Shown in pieces: positions 1 through 9,408 of a stretch of 64,000 nucleotides of DNA. Location of the stretch: the NCBI GenBank assembly GCA_021791715.1, contig JAJYWB010000014.1:1-64000 (forward strand). Reading direction: 5' to 3'. Numbering within the stretch: position 1 is the stretch's first letter; each line of letters starts with the position of its first letter. The notes under the pieces are model-generated. The model was not told the origin of the DNA and ran no database searches. It was given only the letters and a program-made list of their open reading frames with translations. Made by a program: the position numbers and the translations under genes. Source of the DNA: Planctomycetota bacterium (GTDB lineage Bacteria > Planctomycetota > Planctomycetia > Isosphaerales > Isosphaeraceae).

Positions 1-270
1 GAAAATCCGCCTTCGGGAGGGCGAACCTCCTGGTGAGCCGTCTTGATATAATTTAAATTCGATGCTAGAAAAACCGCCTTCGGGAGGGCGAACCTCCTGG
101 TGAGCCGTCTTGATATAATTTAAATTTAGATGCTAGAAAAACCGCCTTCGGGAGGGCGAACCTCCTGGTGAGCCGTCTTGATATAGTTTAAATTTAGATG
201 CTAGAAAAACCGCCTTCGGGAGGGCGAACCTCCTGGTGAGCCGTCTTGATATAATTTAAATTCGATGCTA
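1..270. repeat. Four tandem 67/68-bp repeats
   Basis: Four head-to-tail copies lie at 1-67, 68-135, 136-203 and 204-270, and a fifth starts at 271 but diverges after about 13 bases. Copies 1 and 4 are 67 bp; copies 2 and 3 are 68 bp, the difference being TTC versus TTTAG just before the GATGCTA end. Each unit holds GGAGGGCGAACCTCC, which can fold as a GGAGG/CCTCC hairpin, followed by TGGTGAGCC and an AT-rich half containing TATAAT. Conservation between copies is nearly perfect, so the array expanded recently. The array begins at base 1, so more copies may lie upstream of the window. Function unknown. Confidence 0.95.
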
Positions 271-304
271 GAAAATCCGCCTTTTCCAGAGGGTTTTTCA
301 AAAG

Positions 305-336
305 AGGCTCGCCAGGAGGTTCGCCCTCCCAAATCA
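305..336 (-). repeat. Inverted copy of the repeat core
   Basis: Bases 306-329 are the reverse complement of the core of the neighbouring tandem units, with one mismatch (CGC for CAC). The last full unit and this copy could pair into a long hairpin. A related inverted copy with the same flank (CTCCCAAAT) is found at 31818-31848, so this is a dispersed element and not a local accident. Confidence 0.85.
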
Positions 337-416
337 GGATATTCCGAATGCCGGATCACCGGTTCGCCGGGGCGAATCGTCCACCTAAATCAGGATATTC
401 CGAATGACGGATCACC
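331..416. repeat. 30-bp direct repeat, two copies
   Basis: Bases 331-360 and 387-416 are the same 30-bp sequence, starting AAATCAGGATATTCC and ending CGGATCACC. They differ at a single base (C versus A at position 21) and are separated by 26 bp. Two copies with one spacer are too few to call an array. Confidence 0.85.
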
Positions 417-491
417 ATCAGGTTCGGCGTCGCGGTTTAATATTCACTATTGAATTCTGTTGAATCTATGGAATTCTTACCGGACGGCCCG

Positions 492-1280
492 CTAGCGTCG
501 GACGTGAGACTCAACCCAGGCGCGGTCGTCGGGGTTGAGCGTAATGGTTTCAGGGATCGGCGTGTCGTAGCGAATCGTGCGTGCGTAACGACCCGATTCG
601 TAGACTCGGGTCGCCGCGTCGGATAGATCGATCAAAACATCAGGATCGGGCTCGCGAAGCGGAATCGGCACTCGAGGCAAGGGATCCCGAACGGTCCACA
701 CGTACACTTCCGCCGTTGGAAGCCGCGAGCCTCGCGCCACGACCGCGTAATACACGCCGGGTTCGATCCGCTCTTTCATCGGAAGGGGTGAGCCCTCGAG
801 CAGCAGGTCGATCTCAACGAGGTTCACCCGCGACTCATGCAGCCGATCGCGCATATCCAAATACGCGCGACGTCCTTGCCCATATTTATTGATTGGGGAA
901 AGAACCTCGATCGTCGTCACAAGTTCAAGGTCTGGAATCGAGCGAATCTCAACCCAAGTAATTTTATGTTCATCGGGCTCGCGGTCAAGGATCTCGATCA
1001 ACCTCGGTTCGAGTGTCGCCGCGGGCGGTTTGGACGATGCGGCTTCGGGGTTCTCGATGTTCTTGTCGTAACGTCCAATCAACACATCGGGTCGAAAAGA
1101 ACGTGGCGATTCATACGACCAGCTTGCGACTTCGATTCGCTCGTCGACCCGAGCGATATAACCTTCGGGAAGGCTCGCTCCCAGTTGATTGCGGATCTCG
1201 GCGATCAAGGCGTTATGAAAGTCGGGCCAAGCCGCCTGGAGCTCGATGTAAGGGTCCATTCCGGGAAACAGTCCCGCCAT
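492..1280 (-). CDS. DUF4058 family protein
   Basis: A 262-residue protein that opens with the family's typical FPGMDPYIE motif (residues 5-13), followed by a charged region predicted to be soluble, with no signal peptide. DUF4058 proteins are common and often multicopy in cyanobacteria and planctomycetes; their biochemical function is not established. The length fits the family. It stands alone: the repeat cluster lies just downstream and a gene-free 417-bp gap lies upstream, so it is probably a single-gene unit. Family assignment is from the N-terminal motif and overall pattern; no activity is proposed. Confidence 0.85.
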   Translation of the reverse strand: MAGLFPGMDPYIELQAAWPDFHNALIAEIRNQLGASLPEGYIARVDERIEVASWSYESPRSFRPDVLIGRYDKNIENPEAASSKPPAATLEPRLIEILDREPDEHKITWVEIRSIPDLELVTTIEVLSPINKYGQGRRAYLDMRDRLHESRVNLVEIDLLLEGSPLPMKERIEPGVYYAVVARGSRLPTAEVYVWTVRDPLPRVPIPLREPDPDVLIDLSDAATRVYESGRYARTIRYDTPIPETITLNPDDRAWVESHVRR

Positions 1281-1697
1281 GTTCGCCGACCTCGCGTCGA
1301 GAGATTCTTTTTGACGATTGAACCGGAACCGCCGCGCGACGATCGCCGTTCGGAACGCGACGACATTTAGTTTAACCCCCGTCTGCTAAATCGCGATAGA
1401 GATTGGATTGAAGGGGAAAACCGACTCATGTATATTCTTATGCGGCCTGACGACGCGCCGCGAATCGATTCGCGCCCACCTGACGCATAATAGAACAATT
1501 TTATGATTATTCTTTCTATTATATAACTGATAAGAGCACGATCACGTCATAATTATATTTGATCTCGAACGTGATTTATAGTCTTGAGGAAAGAACACCA
1601 TGATCATTTAGTGGAAAAATTCATTAATGTTTATGCAGGCGGAATTTTCAGATCCGTGCGATCCGATCGCCGCCGATTCGACGATCGACTCGATCGA
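1281..1697. other. Intergenic region, no gene seen
   Basis: About 417 bp between the DUF4058 gene and the first VWA gene. The middle part (about 1490-1620) is AT-rich. No credible open frame and no terminator with a T-run was seen. The DUF4058 promoter should lie at its left edge. Confidence 0.6.
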
Positions 1698-4070
1698 TCA
1701 ATAATGCGGAACAAACTTGGCTCGTTCGGCGTGCGACGGGCTCGGACGCCATTTGGCCTCGTGCCGCGAAACGCCGAAGCCGCGGTCGAGCTGATCGCGC
1801 GCCAGATCGGCCCAAGGCGTGTTCGGATGCCGCTCCAAAACGAGCTTGATCAGCCGATTCGCCTCGGCGTATTTCTTCTCGGTCTCGTTCGCGGGCGCCT
1901 TCCGCTCCTTCGAATGCCCCAGCCGCCATTCGACCGACAAACCGGGCTTGGGAAGCTCGCTCGGAGCGGGACGCTTTTCAACCATCTCTTTTAAACATGC
2001 CATATATTCGTAAGCGGTAATCTCATAAGCGACGATTTGCGCGAGAATGAGATCGTAACTCGCTTGCCGCCGTTTTTCGGTCTCTCGATCGCGCGCCGAT
2101 TGAAGCGAGACGAGCCGTTTTTCAAACATCAATAATTGATCGAGCCGATTCTTCGCCTTGGCGATCTCCTCGATCGCCGCGGGTACGTAAAGATCGGGGC
2201 TCGCCGGAAATCCGAGCCGATAATTGAAATCCCCCGATCGCGTCCGCTCGATGATCTCGTGCAGCGTTCGACCGACGTCGGATCGATTGCGCTTCTCGGC
2301 GTAAACCGATCGACTTTCGTAATCGGGAGCGTATTCCTTAAGAGTCTTCATCGAATACGCCTTCTCACGACTGCGAATCCTTAAATATTCCTCGCTCGGT
2401 AATAAGAAATAAATCCCTCCCGAATCCTTGGCGAGCCTCGCCAGCTCGTAAGGTGCGAAACCCGAAGGCTGTTCGTCGCTCCGGGTCCCCAGGCCGTCCC
2501 ATTGCAATATTTCCAGATCGGCGGTCTCGGGCCCGCGATGAATCGACGGATAATAAACGTCTTTGGTAACGGGATCGACATATCGTACCGTGACGAACGG
2601 AAAACCGAAAATCGCCTGCCTGCCGAGAACGTAAATCGGAACCCGCCTGCTCACCGCGGCCTGTCGAGCCTCCTCGACGTTCGCCCCGTCGTCCCCCGAT
2701 TCGTCGGTGACCAAGACAATCAATAAACGTCGGTTCTTGGATATCAATCCGGCGAAATGATTGATCGATTGATAAATCGCCGTGCACGTGTTTTCGAGCC
2801 CCGACGTTTCGACGCGGAGGTGATCGATCGCTCGGCCGATCTTGTCGATGTCGGCGGTCGGTTTTTCGAGCACGTAATGGACGTCTTTGCCGAAACCGAC
2901 GACCACATGCGTAAGAGCCCCCGCGGCCTTGCGGTCGGCGTCGACGTGTTCCCTCAAAGTCACCGCGACGCGATCGAACTTCGCTTTGATCGTCTTCTGA
3001 TCGTCGCGCATGCTTTCGGATTCGTCGAACAGCCAGACGACGGTGATGCGATGTTCGTTGAGGTTGCGGAGAATTTCGCGTGCGAGCTGATCGAGCGCCT
3101 CGCCGAGATCTCCCGTCGCGAACGAAACGTCTCCCGCCAACCTCCCTCCGCCGCCCAAATCGCGATTCGGCGCCGCGGGAAGGAGCGACAATCCCGATAC
3201 CTGAGCGACGATTTTGAGACCGCCGGGAAGCCCAGCGCCGTCGCCCGCCCCCGCTCCGCCGACGCGTGCTCCAACCTTGCCGACCGCGGCGACTCGTGGC
3301 GTCTCAGAAGGACCGCCGAGCCCCCCGCCGGCGAGCGCCACGCCGGGCCGAGGCGGAGCGTCGCCGCTTCCCGCGCCCGAAGTCTCTGAACTTACGTCCC
3401 CCGTCGCGAGATCGCGCGGACCGTCGCTCTGATCGGCGTATATCTTCGTCAACTCGTCGGCCGATCCGCCCGTATCCTTGAACATTGATGTGTTCAAATT
3501 CATAATCTTGGATCGAACCTCGGAGCTTAACGTCATCGCCCCGAGCGATCCCAGCACCGCGGCGTGCACCAAAGCCGAAATCCCCCACGCGGGGAGATCC
3601 CATCGATTTTTGCGTTTCTTTTTAAGCCGAATCGGCTTTGTTTTTTGAGACGCGGTCGCCGAAGCGGCGGAGGCTTCGATCGCCGGCGCCGTTTCATCCG
3701 ACGCTTTGGTTTCGCGCCTCGGCGAACGGCTGAGGATGCGACGTAAAAAGCTCGTCCCGCGCCGCCGGTTCGCTTTTTCGGCGTCGTCGTTCGAGCGACG
3801 ATTCGCCGAATCTTTCGTCACGGGCGAGCCCCCTTCGATCGCGGCGGCGGGAACCGAAGTCGCGGCTTCTCGCTTGATCGCGAGTTCGCCCGTCGAATCG
3901 GTGAGATCGTCGATCGGCTTCCGCGCCGTGGACGCGTTTAAAACGCGAAGCTCGACACCCGTATCGGCGACGAGCGTCGGCGCGGCGCAGCCGGCGGGAG
4001 GGGTCGTTTCCTCCCAGCCCGCGAGCCGGTACGTTCCGTCCGTCGAGATCGATGATGAACGCGACGCCAT
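1698..4070 (-). CDS. Membrane-anchored VWA-domain protein (paralog 1)
   Basis: About 790 residues. A basic, low-complexity N-terminal segment ends in a KKKRKN stretch, then comes one membrane helix (about residues 161-182), a Gly/Ala-rich spacer, and a von Willebrand factor A domain from about residue 341. The MIDAS metal site shows as DESES (349-353), with VTDESGDD about 120 residues later. The C-terminal third ends in a TPR-like segment (HPNTPWADLARDQL). The start at 4070 was chosen by alignment with the next gene; the frame stays open 56 codons further upstream. It is the third and last of three tandem paralogs and closely matches the second from the helix onward. The VWA domain suggests a metal-dependent protein-binding role at the membrane; the partner is unknown. 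Confidence 0.85.
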   Translation of the reverse strand: MASRSSSISTDGTYRLAGWEETTPPAGCAAPTLVADTGVELRVLNASTARKPIDDLTDSTGELAIKREAATSVPAAAIEGGSPVTKDSANRRSNDDAEKANRRRGTSFLRRILSRSPRRETKASDETAPAIEASAASATASQKTKPIRLKKKRKNRWDLPAWGISALVHAAVLGSLGAMTLSSEVRSKIMNLNTSMFKDTGGSADELTKIYADQSDGPRDLATGDVSSETSGAGSGDAPPRPGVALAGGGLGGPSETPRVAAVGKVGARVGGAGAGDGAGLPGGLKIVAQVSGLSLLPAAPNRDLGGGGRLAGDVSFATGDLGEALDQLAREILRNLNEHRITVVWLFDESESMRDDQKTIKAKFDRVAVTLREHVDADRKAAGALTHVVVGFGKDVHYVLEKPTADIDKIGRAIDHLRVETSGLENTCTAIYQSINHFAGLISKNRRLLIVLVTDESGDDGANVEEARQAAVSRRVPIYVLGRQAIFGFPFVTVRYVDPVTKDVYYPSIHRGPETADLEILQWDGLGTRSDEQPSGFAPYELARLAKDSGGIYFLLPSEEYLRIRSREKAYSMKTLKEYAPDYESRSVYAEKRNRSDVGRTLHEIIERTRSGDFNYRLGFPASPDLYVPAAIEEIAKAKNRLDQLLMFEKRLVSLQSARDRETEKRRQASYDLILAQIVAYEITAYEYMACLKEMVEKRPAPSELPKPGLSVEWRLGHSKERKAPANETEKKYAEANRLIKLVLERHPNTPWADLARDQLDRGFGVSRHEAKWRPSPSHAERAKFVPHY

Positions 4071-4314
4071 TACGGTTCGCCCCCCCGTCGTCGAGCGGTT
4101 CGGTCGCACTCGCGCCGCCAAACCGTTCGACAAAGGATCAAACCCGTCCGCTTGAAATCCAACTCGTTCGCAAATCGGTCGATACGTCGCGAAGATCGAC
4201 GCATATTGTATTATCGGCCCGGGATCGGGTCCGGGCAAGTGGATCGGAAGCGATCTCGAAAACTCGCCTCTTCAATCAGAAGCGCGACGATCGTTCATTC
4301 GAAAACGAATCATA

Positions 4315-6636
4315 TTAATACTTCGGAACGAGTTTGGCGCGTTCATCATATTTAGGGTTGTGATGCCACTCGTTGCGCTGGACGCCGAAGCCTCGGTTGA
4401 GTTCGTCCTGGGCGAGATCGGCCCAGGGGGTTTTGGGATGACGCTCGATCACGAGTTTGAGCAGACGTTCGGCCTCGACGTATTGTTTTTGCGTCTTCTC
4501 GGCGGGCGCCTTGCGATCTTTCGAGTGATCAAGAACCCATTCGACGATCAGGTCTTTGGTGGGCATGGTTTTGGGAAGCGGTCGCGTTTTCACCATCTCG
4601 GCCAGGCACGCTCCGTATTCAAAACTTTTAATTTGATAAGTAACAATTTGCGCAAGCATAAGATCGTAATCGGCCTGCCATCGTTTCTCGGGCTCGCGAT
4701 CGCGCATTTTTTGGAGAGCGCGGAGCCGTTTTTCGATCGCGACGAGCGCCTGCACGCGGACGTTCGATTTCGGGCCCTCCTCGTTCGCCGCGACGATCAT
4801 CTTTTCGAGGTCGACCGGGAAATGCCGGCGCACCTGAAACATCGGGTTCTTGCCGTCGGGGCGCGTCTCCTGAATGATCTGATACAGTTCGCGGCGAAAT
4901 TGAGATTTGGTGCGCCGTTCGTTGTACGCCGATCGGCTTTCGTAATCAGGTACGTACTCTTTAAGAGTCGTCATCGAATACGCTTTCTCACGTTGGCGAA
5001 CCCGCATAAACTCTTCACTCGGCAGCAAAAAGTAGATTCCGCCGGTGTCTTTGGCGAGTCTGGCGAGTTCGTAGGGGGCGAATCCCGACGGTTGTTCATC
5101 CCACCGGTCGTGAAGGCCGTCCCATTGCAGCAATTCGACGTCGGCGGTTTCGGGGCCGCGGCGGATCGTCGGCCAGTAGACGTCTTTGGTGACGGGATCG
5201 ACATATTGCAGGTGCGCCGCGGAGTAGCCGAATAGCGACTGCCTGCCGATCACGTAAATCGGCACCTTCTGGCTCACCGCGAGTTGTCGCGCCTCTTCGA
5301 TGTTCGATCCGTCGTCCCCCGATTCGTCGGTGACGAGAACGATCAACAAACGCCGATTTTTGGTGATGAGCGAGCCGTAGTGCTTGACGACCGTGCCGAC
5401 GGCCTGGAGAACGTTCTCGGTTCCCGACGTGTCGACTCGTAAATGATCGATCGCGGCGCCGATTTTGGAGACGTCGGCGGTCGGCTTTTCGAGCATGAAG
5501 TGGAGATCTTTGCCGAAACCGAGTACGACGTGCGTCAGCGCGTTCGCCGATTTGCGTTCGGCGTCGACGTGTTCCTTCAGTGCGAGCGAGACGCGATCAA
5601 ATTTGGATTTCACCGCTTTTTGATCGTCTTTCATGCTTTCCGATTCGTCGAAAAGCCAAACGACGGTGATTCGGTGATCGCTCAGATTACGGAGGATTTC
5701 GCGTGCGAGTTGATCGAGCGCCTCGCCGATCTCGCCCGTCGCGAAGGTGACGTCGCCCGCGATCCCCCCTCCTCCGCCGAGATCGCGATTGGGCGCCGCG
5801 GGAAGGATCGACAATCCTGAAACCTGCGCGATCACTTTCAATCCGCCGGGAAGGCCGTTGCCGTCGCCCGCGCCCGCTCCGCCGACCCGCGCTCCCACTT
5901 TACCGACCGCGCCGACGCGAGGAGTCGCCGAAGGACCGCCGAGCCCCCCTCCCGCGAGCGCCAGGCCGGCGTTCGGCGCCGCTCCCCCCGTTTCGCCTCC
6001 GCTCGTTCCCGCGGCGTCGGCGGCCTGGCCGACCGCCTCGTCGCGAGAAGCTTTGCTTTGATCGGCGTAAATCTTCGTCAGTTCGTCGGCCGAGCCGCCG
6101 GTATCCTTGAACATAGAAGTGTTCAAGTTCATGATTTTGGTTCGAACCTCGGAGCTGAGCGTCATCGCCCCCAGCGAACCCAGAACGACGACGTGAACCA
6201 GAACCGACAACGCCCACGCGGGAAGCACCCAGCGGCTGCCGCGCCGTTTTTTCTTGCGTGATTTCGCCGCGGCCGACTTGGGATCTCCCCCCGGTTTGGC
6301 CGCGTTATCCGAACCCGCCGCGGTCGCAGCGGCTTCGTTTTTTTCCCCCTCGGTCGCGGGGAGATCGCTCTTCTTGGGCGATTTGAACCGGCCCAAAAGC
6401 CCCTTCACCTTGCCCGCGAGCGCCCCGCCCCCTTTGGACATCGACGCGGCTTTTTTGGATTTCTTCGCCTTGGCGGCTTTGGGAGGACTCGGGGCGGTCG
6501 CTCCGTTCGTCGCCGCGGTTTCCGCCCCCGCGGCGGGCTGATCCGCGGCGCGCGACGCGCCGAGATTGAGCGCGACGGGGGCTTCCTCGGGAACTTCGGC
6601 GAGCCCGTAAACGTCTTCCGTCGTCGATGTGCTCAT
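4315..6636 (-). CDS. Membrane-anchored VWA-domain protein (paralog 2)
   Basis: About 773 residues, with the same plan as the downstream paralog. An Ala/Lys-rich N-terminal tail of about 130 residues precedes one membrane helix (about 138-160), then a Gly-rich spacer, a VWA domain with MIDAS motif DESES (about 330-334), a conserved VTDESGDD, and a helical C-terminus containing HPKTPWADLAQDEL. The start at 6636 follows AGGATGTG closely and begins MSTSTTEDVYG; an in-frame ATG six codons upstream has no better ribosome site. The block from the helix through the VWA domain is almost identical to paralog 1, so the duplication is recent or under strong constraint. No MoxR ATPase, the usual partner of many VWA proteins, is encoded nearby. 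Confidence 0.87.
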   Translation of the reverse strand: MSTSTTEDVYGLAEVPEEAPVALNLGASRAADQPAAGAETAATNGATAPSPPKAAKAKKSKKAASMSKGGGALAGKVKGLLGRFKSPKKSDLPATEGEKNEAAATAAGSDNAAKPGGDPKSAAAKSRKKKRRGSRWVLPAWALSVLVHVVVLGSLGAMTLSSEVRTKIMNLNTSMFKDTGGSADELTKIYADQSKASRDEAVGQAADAAGTSGGETGGAAPNAGLALAGGGLGGPSATPRVGAVGKVGARVGGAGAGDGNGLPGGLKVIAQVSGLSILPAAPNRDLGGGGGIAGDVTFATGEIGEALDQLAREILRNLSDHRITVVWLFDESESMKDDQKAVKSKFDRVSLALKEHVDAERKSANALTHVVLGFGKDLHFMLEKPTADVSKIGAAIDHLRVDTSGTENVLQAVGTVVKHYGSLITKNRRLLIVLVTDESGDDGSNIEEARQLAVSQKVPIYVIGRQSLFGYSAAHLQYVDPVTKDVYWPTIRRGPETADVELLQWDGLHDRWDEQPSGFAPYELARLAKDTGGIYFLLPSEEFMRVRQREKAYSMTTLKEYVPDYESRSAYNERRTKSQFRRELYQIIQETRPDGKNPMFQVRRHFPVDLEKMIVAANEEGPKSNVRVQALVAIEKRLRALQKMRDREPEKRWQADYDLMLAQIVTYQIKSFEYGACLAEMVKTRPLPKTMPTKDLIVEWVLDHSKDRKAPAEKTQKQYVEAERLLKLVIERHPKTPWADLAQDELNRGFGVQRNEWHHNPKYDERAKLVPKY

Positions 6637-6811
6637 ATCACATCCTGTAAGCATGTAAAATTAAAGCACGCGAAATCGTATTCATCGGTTACCGCGAGAA
6701 CGAAGCCTCGGGGCGCGTCGACCGCGCGGGCGTCTTCTTGTCGAATCAAGTTGAGCACGCGAAATCGCGACCGCGAGGATAAAGCGGAGCGATCTTCACG
6801 GTCGAAACCCG

Positions 6812-8869
6812 TCATAGGTGGATCTCCTCGGCTTTCATCATCGGCTTGGGCTTCGCTTCTTTTTTGGGCGGAGGCGAATCTTTCCGCGGCGGCGGCGGCG
6901 GAACGTACGTTTCAACCCACTTGAAACCCATCGGATCTTTGAGCTCGCGCTTCGCCAACAAAGCCCAAGGAGTGCCCGGATGCTCCTCGACGACCCGCTC
7001 GAGCAACGCTTTCGCTTGCTTCGCGGCCGCCGCGGCGCCGTCGTTAAAATGCACCTCTTGATCGGGAACGAGACGCCACGCGTTCGATTTCTCGTTCTGG
7101 AACTTGGGAGCGTCTTTCTTCATCTTGGCGCACGCCCAGTTATATTCATAACAACGAACGAGCATCGCCGTCAGGCGACCGCGGATCAAATCGTAATGCG
7201 CCTGCCATCGCCTCGATTTCTCGCGGTCGCGCAGCTTCGCCGCCGATTTAATCGGCTTGATCGCCTCGTCGATCGTATACGTGATCCGCGCGACGATCTC
7301 TTGATTGCGCCGCATCGCCTCTTTGAACTCGGGCGTTCCCGCCGCGGGGAACGTGAGCGACGGCTGCCCGGGCAAATTCTGCTGAGTCACCCGCGCCGCC
7401 ATGATCACCGCCTGACGCAACGGATTTTGCGAAATAACTTGTTCATACTTTTGCTTGCTCATCCAGTCGGGGCGATATTCGCGCATCCGCAACGGGTCGA
7501 ACGTGTACCGATCGGCGCCCATACGGGTGACGAAATAAATCCCCCCCGTCGCTCCCGCGAGCCTGCTGAGAGCGTACGGGCCGAACCCCGCGTCCATGAT
7601 CTCGTATTGCGGGCCGTCGTACCAAAACGGCAGATGAATCTGTTCGAGCGTGATGCTTTCTGGGCCCTGTCGAACAGGTAAATGATAATACGTTTGCTTG
7701 GTTTTGGGATCGGTGTAATCCATGAACCCGTCGACTCGGCTGAAGAGAGCCGACGATCCCAGCACGTAAACGGGAACTTTCGCCTTTTCCGCGACCGCGA
7801 TCGCCTCCTCGAGCTTCGCCTCGTCGTCGCCGACCTCGTCGGTAACGACGATGATCATCGTTTCATAACGTTCTCCGTTGAGCTTGAAACGTCCCCAGCG
7901 GTTGACGATATCGATGACGGTTTGGAACGTCGATTCGATTCCCGATCGATCGAGCTCGACCTCGTGGATCGCGCTTTGAATCACCGCGGGATCGTTCGTC
8001 GGCTTGGGGGTGAGCGCCTTGCGGTCTTTGCCGAACGAGACGATCGTCGTCAGCAACCCCGCGTTTTTCGAGAGTTGCTTGTTATCAAGCTGATCGATAT
8101 GAGCATAAACGGCGTCGATATGTTTGGCGAGCCGTTCGCGTTCGGCCTGAAGGCTTCCCGACGCGTCGAACGCCCAGACGACGAGGGTTCGCCCTTTTTC
8201 GAGCCGCTGAAGGATCTCGAGCGCGACACGATCGACCGCGCCTTCGACCCCGCCGACATGCTCGGAACCGTTGCCGCGAATCGACACCGTTTGATCGAGA
8301 TAACGCGCCTGTTTGGGGAGCATGATGTCGGCGGCGCGCGACAGATCGGGACGCGAGAGTGTCGCCAGCGCGCTCGAAGCCGCGGTCGGAGTCGCGGTGA
8401 CGGGGGCGAACGTCGTCATCGGGCTCATGCGTGATTTCGGCGCGACGTCGGGCCCGAACGATCCCGCCGAAGGCGTGAGAGGCGTGTCTTTCGTCGTCAG
8501 TTCGACGGTATCGAGCTTGGTGTAATCGGCGAGATCGGCGGCCGAGAGCGACGTCGTCAGGTCGCGCGGCTTCGTCGAAACCGACGCCGCCAGACCGATC
8601 ATCGCGCACGCCGTCAAAAGCGCGACGTGAGTCGCCACGCTGACGATGATCGCGGGAATTTGGACGTCGAGCCGACCCCCCATCCAATTGGAAAGCATCG
8701 GAAAACGTTGATCGAGCCGCACCAATCCGCGGTGGATCGCGCGGGTGATTCGTGAGTTGCGGAACGCCGAGGTGAGCTTCGTTCCCACGCGGAGAAACCG
8801 CGCCGCAACCTGAGAAACCGAGGGCGCCAAAACGAATCCAGGCCTTCGATGCGAAAGAATCTTGGGCAC
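6812..8869 (-). CDS. Membrane-anchored VWA-domain protein (paralog 3)
   Basis: About 685 residues; the most divergent of the three. One membrane helix sits at about residues 72-96, the VWA domain begins near 228, and the MIDAS motif reads DASGS (235-239) instead of DESES. A second acidic motif, VTDEVGDDEAKLEEA, follows. The C-terminus ends in a proline/lysine-rich tail after a TPR-like HPGTPWALLAKREL. A strong ribosome site GAGGAGGTG (complement of 8876-8884) sits six bases before a GTG at 8869, which decides the start over an ATG 15 codons upstream. It leads the three-gene set. All three genes share the C-terminal HPxTPWA segment, so all descend from one ancestor. Confidence 0.85.
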   Translation of the reverse strand: MPKILSHRRPGFVLAPSVSQVAARFLRVGTKLTSAFRNSRITRAIHRGLVRLDQRFPMLSNWMGGRLDVQIPAIIVSVATHVALLTACAMIGLAASVSTKPRDLTTSLSAADLADYTKLDTVELTTKDTPLTPSAGSFGPDVAPKSRMSPMTTFAPVTATPTAASSALATLSRPDLSRAADIMLPKQARYLDQTVSIRGNGSEHVGGVEGAVDRVALEILQRLEKGRTLVVWAFDASGSLQAERERLAKHIDAVYAHIDQLDNKQLSKNAGLLTTIVSFGKDRKALTPKPTNDPAVIQSAIHEVELDRSGIESTFQTVIDIVNRWGRFKLNGERYETMIIVVTDEVGDDEAKLEEAIAVAEKAKVPVYVLGSSALFSRVDGFMDYTDPKTKQTYYHLPVRQGPESITLEQIHLPFWYDGPQYEIMDAGFGPYALSRLAGATGGIYFVTRMGADRYTFDPLRMREYRPDWMSKQKYEQVISQNPLRQAVIMAARVTQQNLPGQPSLTFPAAGTPEFKEAMRRNQEIVARITYTIDEAIKPIKSAAKLRDREKSRRWQAHYDLIRGRLTAMLVRCYEYNWACAKMKKDAPKFQNEKSNAWRLVPDQEVHFNDGAAAAAKQAKALLERVVEEHPGTPWALLAKRELKDPMGFKWVETYVPPPPPRKDSPPPKKEAKPKPMMKAEEIHL

Positions 8870-9408
8870 GATGCACACCTCCTCGCGCACCCGCGAGCGG
8901 TTCGGATCGATCACCGGTCGAGATCGAAGTCGGCTGTTACATTATTCTACGCTCGAACTCGTCGTTTATGACGGGCTCGATCATCCGGAATGACGATTTC
9001 GTGGATTCATCCATTAGCGTAATCGACCGATCGACCGGCTGCAACTCGGTTCTCGCGCGAAAATTTCTCAAAGTTTTAACCTTTAACAATTAAGACCCGC
9101 GGAATTCGAAAGTTCCAACGCGTCGACGGCCGAGCGTCGAACTCGGTCGCCCGCGGCGTCTCGGGCGCCGATCCCCCGCGGCGATCCGACTCAATCGCAG
9201 ATTAAACATGCCGGCGTGTCTTCAGTCCAAATCGCACCCGTCTCTTCAAGTCGAACCGCCCGAACTTCAAGCGAAAGCCTCGACTCGTGGATCGGGATCG
9301 CCGTATGAATCAACAAAATTGTTAATTGATTCGATTCGATCCGTTCCCTCACCACTCGGCTCGACGACGACGAGCTCGCTTCTCCGGCCTTTGAGAAAAT
9401 TTATATGA
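8870..9408. other. Intergenic region, no gene seen
   Basis: About 540 bp upstream of the VWA genes and downstream of the TlpA-like gene. It should contain the promoter of the VWA set at its left end. No convincing gene, repeat or terminator was found; short open frames here are rich in Arg/Ser and look like chance. Confidence 0.55.

Noticed and set aside
1-416. CRISPR array
   Set aside because: The 67/68-bp units are directly adjacent with no unique spacers, and the 30-bp repeat has only two copies. No cas gene is near.
4360-5235. Long plus-strand frame opposite the second VWA gene
   Set aside because: It is fully antisense to a gene with a clear membrane helix and VWA domain; its composition is that of a shadow frame. 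The same applies to other long frames opposite real genes, such as 46105-47298 and 56396-57805.
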